A stretch of 64,000 bases of DNA, taken from positions 1 through 64,000 of the forward strand of contig NZ_BAGF01000147.1 of the NCBI RefSeq assembly GCF_000308755.1, in the 5' to 3' direction. This document shows positions 60,755 to 64,000 of this stretch, piece by piece. This stretch comes from Nocardia pneumoniae NBRC 100136 (GTDB lineage Bacteria; Actinomycetota; Actinomycetes; Mycobacteriales; Mycobacteriaceae). The translations under genes were made by a program, and so were the position numbers. Below the pieces are notes generated by a model. It saw only the letters and a list, made by a program, of their open reading frames with translations, did no database searches and was not told the origin of the DNA. The number at the start of each line of letters is the position of its first letter. The first letter of the stretch is position 1.

Positions 60755-61432
60755 TTACGCGGATGTGGTGCGTCCCAGGGAACCAGCCAGCTTCTTGACC
60801 ACCTCAGCCGCCATAACGGCCTGACCCGAGGTGGAGAAGTGGATACGATCCGCACTGAGCAGGTTGTCGCGGTCGTTGACCGGGTGATCCCACATGTCCA
60901 CGACGATGGCGTCGTATTCGGAAGCCAGCCCGCGCACGATCTCGTTGACCGTGGCAATCCGCTCCGGCCAGTCGGGGAAGACCGGGACGACATATGCCCT
61001 GCCGAGCGTGAAAGTGGTCAGCAAGGCGCCGGTCTCCTTCGCCAGGTCGTACATCTGCCGAAGCGTTCGCTCTATCGCACCGAAGTCCGACCTGCGCCGC
61101 GCGATGTCGTTGGCCCCGCATGGCACGTGGAGCAGGTCCGGGGAGAACTCGACCATGCGGGCCGCCTGGTTCTCGAGCGTCTGTGCGGTTGTTGCCCCGA
61201 TCTCGGAGACATTGAGGTAAGCCAATTCCGGCCGGACAGCACGCAAGACAGCGGCAACCCGGTCTGGCCAGCCCTGATTCTGGTAGCCCGGGGTGGGATC
61301 GCCGGTTCCCGCCGAAAGGCTGTCTCCGATAACGGCATACCGGCCCCACGGGGCCCCAGTCAGCAATGCCACGGCATCCGCCTGCTCCAGGCAGAACGGG
61401 TCGTTCGCCTCGGTGAGGGTGGGTTGCTCCAT
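60755..61432 (-). CDS. SGNH/GDSL family hydrolase
   Basis: A 225-aa cytosolic SGNH hydrolase (lysophospholipase L1-like). Block I is RYAVIGDSLSAG (nucleophile Ser), block III GANDIARR (Asn) and block V SADRIHFSTSGQ (Asp-His). Such enzymes cleave ester or acetyl groups from varied substrates. The start is uncertain (ATG 61432, ATG 61444 or TTG 61468), since none has a good ribosome-binding site. The MFS gene follows it directly, so the enzyme may process a compound that is then exported. Confidence 0.83.
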   Translation of the reverse strand: MEQPTLTEANDPFCLEQADAVALLTGAPWGRYAVIGDSLSAGTGDPTPGYQNQGWPDRVAAVLRAVRPELAYLNVSEIGATTAQTLENQAARMVEFSPDLLHVPCGANDIARRRSDFGAIERTLRQMYDLAKETGALLTTFTLGRAYVVPVFPDWPERIATVNEIVRGLASEYDAIVVDMWDHPVNDRDNLLSADRIHFSTSGQAVMAAEVVKKLAGSLGRTTSA

Positions 61433-61537
61433 GCAGAAGAGCATACGGTCGGACGTATTCTTTCTCAACCGTCGTCGTATGGCAGCGGATCGTCCTGGAG
61501 CCCAATCGGATCAGCGGCCACCTTGCCGCATCCGGCG

Positions 61538-62452
61538 CTAACCGATCGGCAGCACGCTCAGGATCGGGTCGTAGATCCAGTTCAGCATGCGTTCCGCGTC
61601 GTCCTTTGCGGCAACGCCGCTGTCGGGTGAGCTGTGCAGGACCACGCCGATCAGCGGAATTCCCGCCCTGACCGTCTCGAACAGCAGACAGGTTCCGGCA
61701 GCGTCGGTGGATCCGGTTTTGATGCCGATAGTGCCGGGATAGTCGCGCAGCAGCAGGTTCGTGGTCCGCCAGAGGTGCTCGCGGTTGCCCGATCCAGCGG
61801 GCAGGTGATAGCTCTGCGATCCGACGATCTCACGGAACACCGGCAGGCTCATCACGCGCAGGCCGAGTGCCACCAGATCCGCCGGTGTGGAATAGGTGGA
61901 ATGGTCGGTGGGGGCGGGCAGTCCGCTGGGGTCGGTGAAATATGTTCCGGCCAGACCCATTTGACGCGCGGTGTCGTTCATTTTGGCGATGAAGTCGTCT
62001 TGGCCGGGCCCGTATGCCTCGGCAAGCGCATAGGCGGCGTCACAGCCCGACGGCAGCATCATCGCGTACAGGAGCTGTCGCGCGGTGAGCACCTCGCCGG
62101 GAACCAGGCCCGCGTTGCTTCCGTCGTACCTGGTGCAGTAGGCGATGATTTCCCGCGGCACGGCAATAGTCCGGTCGAGGTCACCCGCATCGATCACGAC
62201 CAGTGCCGTCATCACCTTCGCGATGCTGGCTATCGGCACCGGGGTGTTCGGCTCACGCGACCACAGCACCGTGCCGGTGATTCCTTCCGCCAGCTCTGCC
62301 CCCAGCGCCTGCACCCCGACCGGCTCAGGAATCAGCCAGGGCAATCGACTCTCGGCGACGCTCGCGGCGGGGACAGCCGCGACACCCTGACCGGCTGCCA
62401 CGACCAGCACCACGGCGACGACAGCCTGCAACAATCGGGCAAATGTCCGCAT
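61538..62452 (-). CDS. D-alanyl-D-alanine carboxypeptidase (penicillin-binding protein, DacB-like)
   Basis: A 304-aa exported serine peptidase that trims peptidoglycan stem peptides. Signal peptide at residues 1-27. The three active-site motifs are SIAK (nucleophile Ser and Lys in IASIAKVMTALV), SGC in MMLPSGCDAAYALAE (SxN position holds Cys), and KTG in IGIKTGSTDAAGTCLL. The SGC variant is common in actinobacterial carboxypeptidases. It lacks the C-terminal membrane anchor of many DacA-type enzymes, so it may be soluble in the wall space. Confidence 0.92.
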   Translation of the reverse strand: MRTFARLLQAVVAVVLVVAAGQGVAAVPAASVAESRLPWLIPEPVGVQALGAELAEGITGTVLWSREPNTPVPIASIAKVMTALVVIDAGDLDRTIAVPREIIAYCTRYDGSNAGLVPGEVLTARQLLYAMMLPSGCDAAYALAEAYGPGQDDFIAKMNDTARQMGLAGTYFTDPSGLPAPTDHSTYSTPADLVALGLRVMSLPVFREIVGSQSYHLPAGSGNREHLWRTTNLLLRDYPGTIGIKTGSTDAAGTCLLFETVRAGIPLIGVVLHSSPDSGVAAKDDAERMLNWIYDPILSVLPIG

Positions 62453-62691
62453 GGCCGCATTCTGCCATTCAACTCCGTCGACCAGCGGGATTTACCGACC
62501 GGATTACCGATGATCTCGGGCGACAGCATCTACTCAGCTATTTCAGGATGCTCTGAGCCCAACGATTCTTGCGTGCGACCGCTCGCCCAACGGCATTACC
62601 ACGCCGAGCGACGAATGGTTCACCGAGCGCAGCCCGTTGAACGCGGATGCCTGTACTCGGCGGAAACGCCACCGAGGATCACATGGTGCGC

Positions 62692-62754
62692 TTACATGGC
62701 GAAATCGCCGCGACGAGTCGTGCGGAACCCGCGCAACTCCGCCTGATAATCCAT
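62692..62754 (-). pseudogene. Possible N-terminal fragment of an XRE/MmyB-type regulator
   Basis: A 20-codon frame MDYQAELRGFRTTRRDFAM then stop. The pattern M-D-x-x-A-E-L-R-x-F-x-x-x-R-R matches the N-terminus of actinobacterial MmyB-type HTH regulators. It lies downstream of a C-terminal piece of the same family, so the two do not form one gene in order. The rest of the 62453-62810 interval shows nothing else. Confidence 0.35.
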
Positions 62755-62810
62755 GCCGCCCACGGTAGGCCTGTACGCCGACGTCGGGCAGGTGCTCGCA
62801 CACTGGCGGG

Positions 62811-63173
62811 CTATTCGCTTGCGATTGTGGGCTGCTCAGCGGGTGCGGGTGTGTGGATGTTGGTCGCGGCCCAGGCGCCGAGCAAGGAGATCGCGTCGGC
62901 CGACGGCGTCCCGGGTTGGGGCATGTAGAAGGCGAGGGCCAGGCCCGGGTCGGCGGGCAGGGGCATCGACTCCCAATCCAGGGTCAGATCGCCGACCACC
63001 GGGTGGTGGAAACGCTTGGTGCCGCTGTCGTGCAGGCGCACATTGCGCTTGGCCCACCGGACCCGGAATTCGTCGCTGCGCGTGGACAATTCCCCGACCA
63101 GATCGGAGATCCCGCGGTCGTACGGGTCGCGACCGGCGTCGATGCACAGGAGATTCACCACGCCGTCGGCCAC
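62811..63173 (-). pseudogene. MmyB-type regulator, C-terminal ligand-binding part only
   Basis: A frame of 120 codons with AGRDPYDRGISDLVGELSTRSDEFRVRWAKRNVRLHDSGTKRFHHPVVGDLTLDWESMPLPADPG, the well-conserved end of the MmyB-like ligand-binding domain found C-terminal to XRE-type HTH domains. The HTH and the first part of the ligand domain are absent; the frame opens at a GTG immediately next to an unrelated gene fragment. DNA binding is impossible, so the gene is broken. Confidence 0.75.
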
Positions 63174-63244
63174 CTCTCGTCCCTGGCGCGGGCCACGTCG
63201 ACCTCTACGACCGCACCGACCTGATCCCCTTCGACAAGCTCGCC
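63173..63244 (+). pseudogene. C-terminal fragment of an alpha/beta hydrolase
   Basis: The plus strand encodes PLVPGAGHVDLYDRTDLIPFDKLA, a match to the end of alpha/beta hydrolases of the type ...GATHVDLYD...IPFDK... with the catalytic histidine. Nothing upstream belongs to that protein. It abuts the broken MmyB gene, marking a deletion junction near 63173. Confidence 0.55.
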
Positions 63245-63250
63245 TCGTCG

Positions 63251-63275
63251 CCCGAGTCTCGAGAGACGACTCGGG
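63251..63275. terminator. Hairpin after the hydrolase fragment
   Basis: 8-bp arms CCCGAGTC and GACTCGGG around a 9-nt loop. It may have been the terminator of the lost hydrolase gene. The rest of the 310-bp interval to 63483 shows no gene. Confidence 0.45.
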
Positions 63276-63483
63276 TGCATTCCTGTGTCCGGACGCAATC
63301 GCTCGGTGTTCCGAGTTCGCCGGTTACCTGGTGCCGCACACCTGCATCGGAGCGATCGATCGCCCCACGGCACATATCACCTGCTGCTCCTGTGAAACAG
63401 GGCTTGCGTGTGCCGGATCTCGGAGAACCCTGCACACACAACCTACTCGGACCGACTATGGCGGGTTTGATGGAGCCGCTGGC

Positions 63484-64000
63484 CTAAGCTCGGCGCCTGC
63501 GGACGAGAGCTGCCACACCTGCGCCGGCGCCCAAAAGCCCGAGCAGCAGCCCCGTTACGCCCAGCCAACGAGCGACCGAATCGCCGCTTTCCTCGTGATC
63601 CGATTCGCCGAGAGCCGCTTGCTCGGAGTCATGTGAATGTTCGTCGCCGCCCGCAGCAAGCGACAATACGGGCAGCGGGAATTCGGGTTCAGGCGCGCCG
63701 TCGGGAACAGGTTGATCCCATGTCTCGACCTTTCCGTCGCTGTAGGTCTGTATTGCCCGGAAAGGCACCTGGTCTTGCTTCGGAAGCGGACCCCCGTAGA
63801 GGAAGAACCTTTGAAACTGGCCAGGTCCCACGCCAGAGCCCGGATCAGCGGTCCAGGTCACCGCTATAGCCTTCTTCGCCGAATCCCTCTCGACGACCGC
63901 GGTCCAGCCCGGCATCGGTTCGGTCCGCGCGGTCTTGAGACCCGGCAGCTCGACCCTCAAAGTGATCGTGCTCGCCTGCTCGGATTCGTTGGATAGACGA
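63484..64000 (-). CDS. YcnI-type (DUF1775) copper-related surface protein (partial)
   Basis: C-terminal 171 codons of a YcnI-family protein; the 5' part with the signal peptide lies beyond the right edge. The visible start SNESEQASTITLRVELPGL and PMPGWTAVVER are family signatures, followed by GSGVGPGQFQRFFLYGGPLP and TYSDGKVETWDQP. Near the C-terminus a His/Asp/Glu-rich stretch (DEHSHDSEQAALGESDHEES) precedes a membrane anchor and arginine-rich tail. Family members bind Cu(II) and are usually encoded beside CopC/CopD-type genes, which may lie outside the window. Confidence 0.87.
   Translation of the reverse strand, partial: RLSNESEQASTITLRVELPGLKTARTEPMPGWTAVVERDSAKKAIAVTWTADPGSGVGPGQFQRFFLYGGPLPKQDQVPFRAIQTYSDGKVETWDQPVPDGAPEPEFPLPVLSLAAGGDEHSHDSEQAALGESDHEESGDSVARWLGVTGLLLGLLGAGAGVAALVRRRRA

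Overview
The window is a high-GC chromosomal segment from a mycolic-acid-type actinomycete. Nocardia or a close relative is the best guess. The grounds are a mycobacterial-style lipid locus (mas/Pks2-like polyketide synthase, PapA-type acyltransferase, MMPL transporter, two antigen-85-like secreted esterases), an IdeR/DtxR iron box, a UPF0182 membrane protein, a latex-clearing protein and a single-chain actinobacterial acyl-CoA carboxylase. No rRNA, tRNA, CRISPR array or intact insertion sequence was seen. The species assignment is inference; no marker gene is present.

Layout. 1-1.2 kb: first adenylation domain of an NRPS that runs off the left edge. 1.5-7.8 kb: UPF0182 protein, GH15 glycosidase, NupC nucleoside transporter. 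8-12.3 kb: complete ferric-siderophore ABC importer (two permeases, ATPase, lipoprotein) read leftward behind an IdeR box; its ATPase gene carries a tandem triplication of its own ribosome-binding site and first codons. 12.5-17.4 kb: DUF2165 protein, UbiB-like kinase with a coupled 24-codon leader ORF, secreted DUF3089 hydrolase, cyclase-family protein and small proteins. 17.6-19.2 kb: FadR-type regulator overlapping a soluble Cache-domain protein. 19.2-22.8 kb: topoisomerase IB, alpha/beta hydrolase, Lcp rubber oxygenase. 23.5-31.8 kb: unknown two-gene membrane unit, MscS channel, flavin-monooxygenase remnant, internally duplicated membrane protein, lipoprotein, truncated AMP-ligase divergent from a PucR-type regulator, methyltransferase. 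32-34.7 kb: TetR/amine-oxidase divergon with two palindromes, then a glyoxalase-like protein.

34.9-55.8 kb is the most coherent region. A fused biotin carboxylase-BCCP-carboxyltransferase (1821 aa) lies beside an operon of a full reducing PKS (KS-AT-DH-ER-KR-ACP, 2139 aa, no thioesterase), a PapA-like acyltransferase and an unrecognised 227-aa protein. Divergent from it are an MMPL exporter, then an MFS exporter coupled to a secreted esterase, and a second esterase paralogue facing the other way. The likely scheme is extender-unit supply, branched or reduced acyl chain synthesis, esterification, export, and extracellular acyl transfer, as in mycobacterial sulfolipid/PAT/DAT loci. No fatty acyl-AMP ligase is seen here.

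55.8-64 kb is mixed: a decayed membrane-protein gene, an isochorismatase-like hydrolase, unknown proteins, an MFS/SGNH-hydrolase pair, a D,D-carboxypeptidase, a cluster of gene fragments (two pieces of MmyB-type regulators and an alpha/beta-hydrolase tail), and a YcnI-type copper-related protein cut by the right edge.
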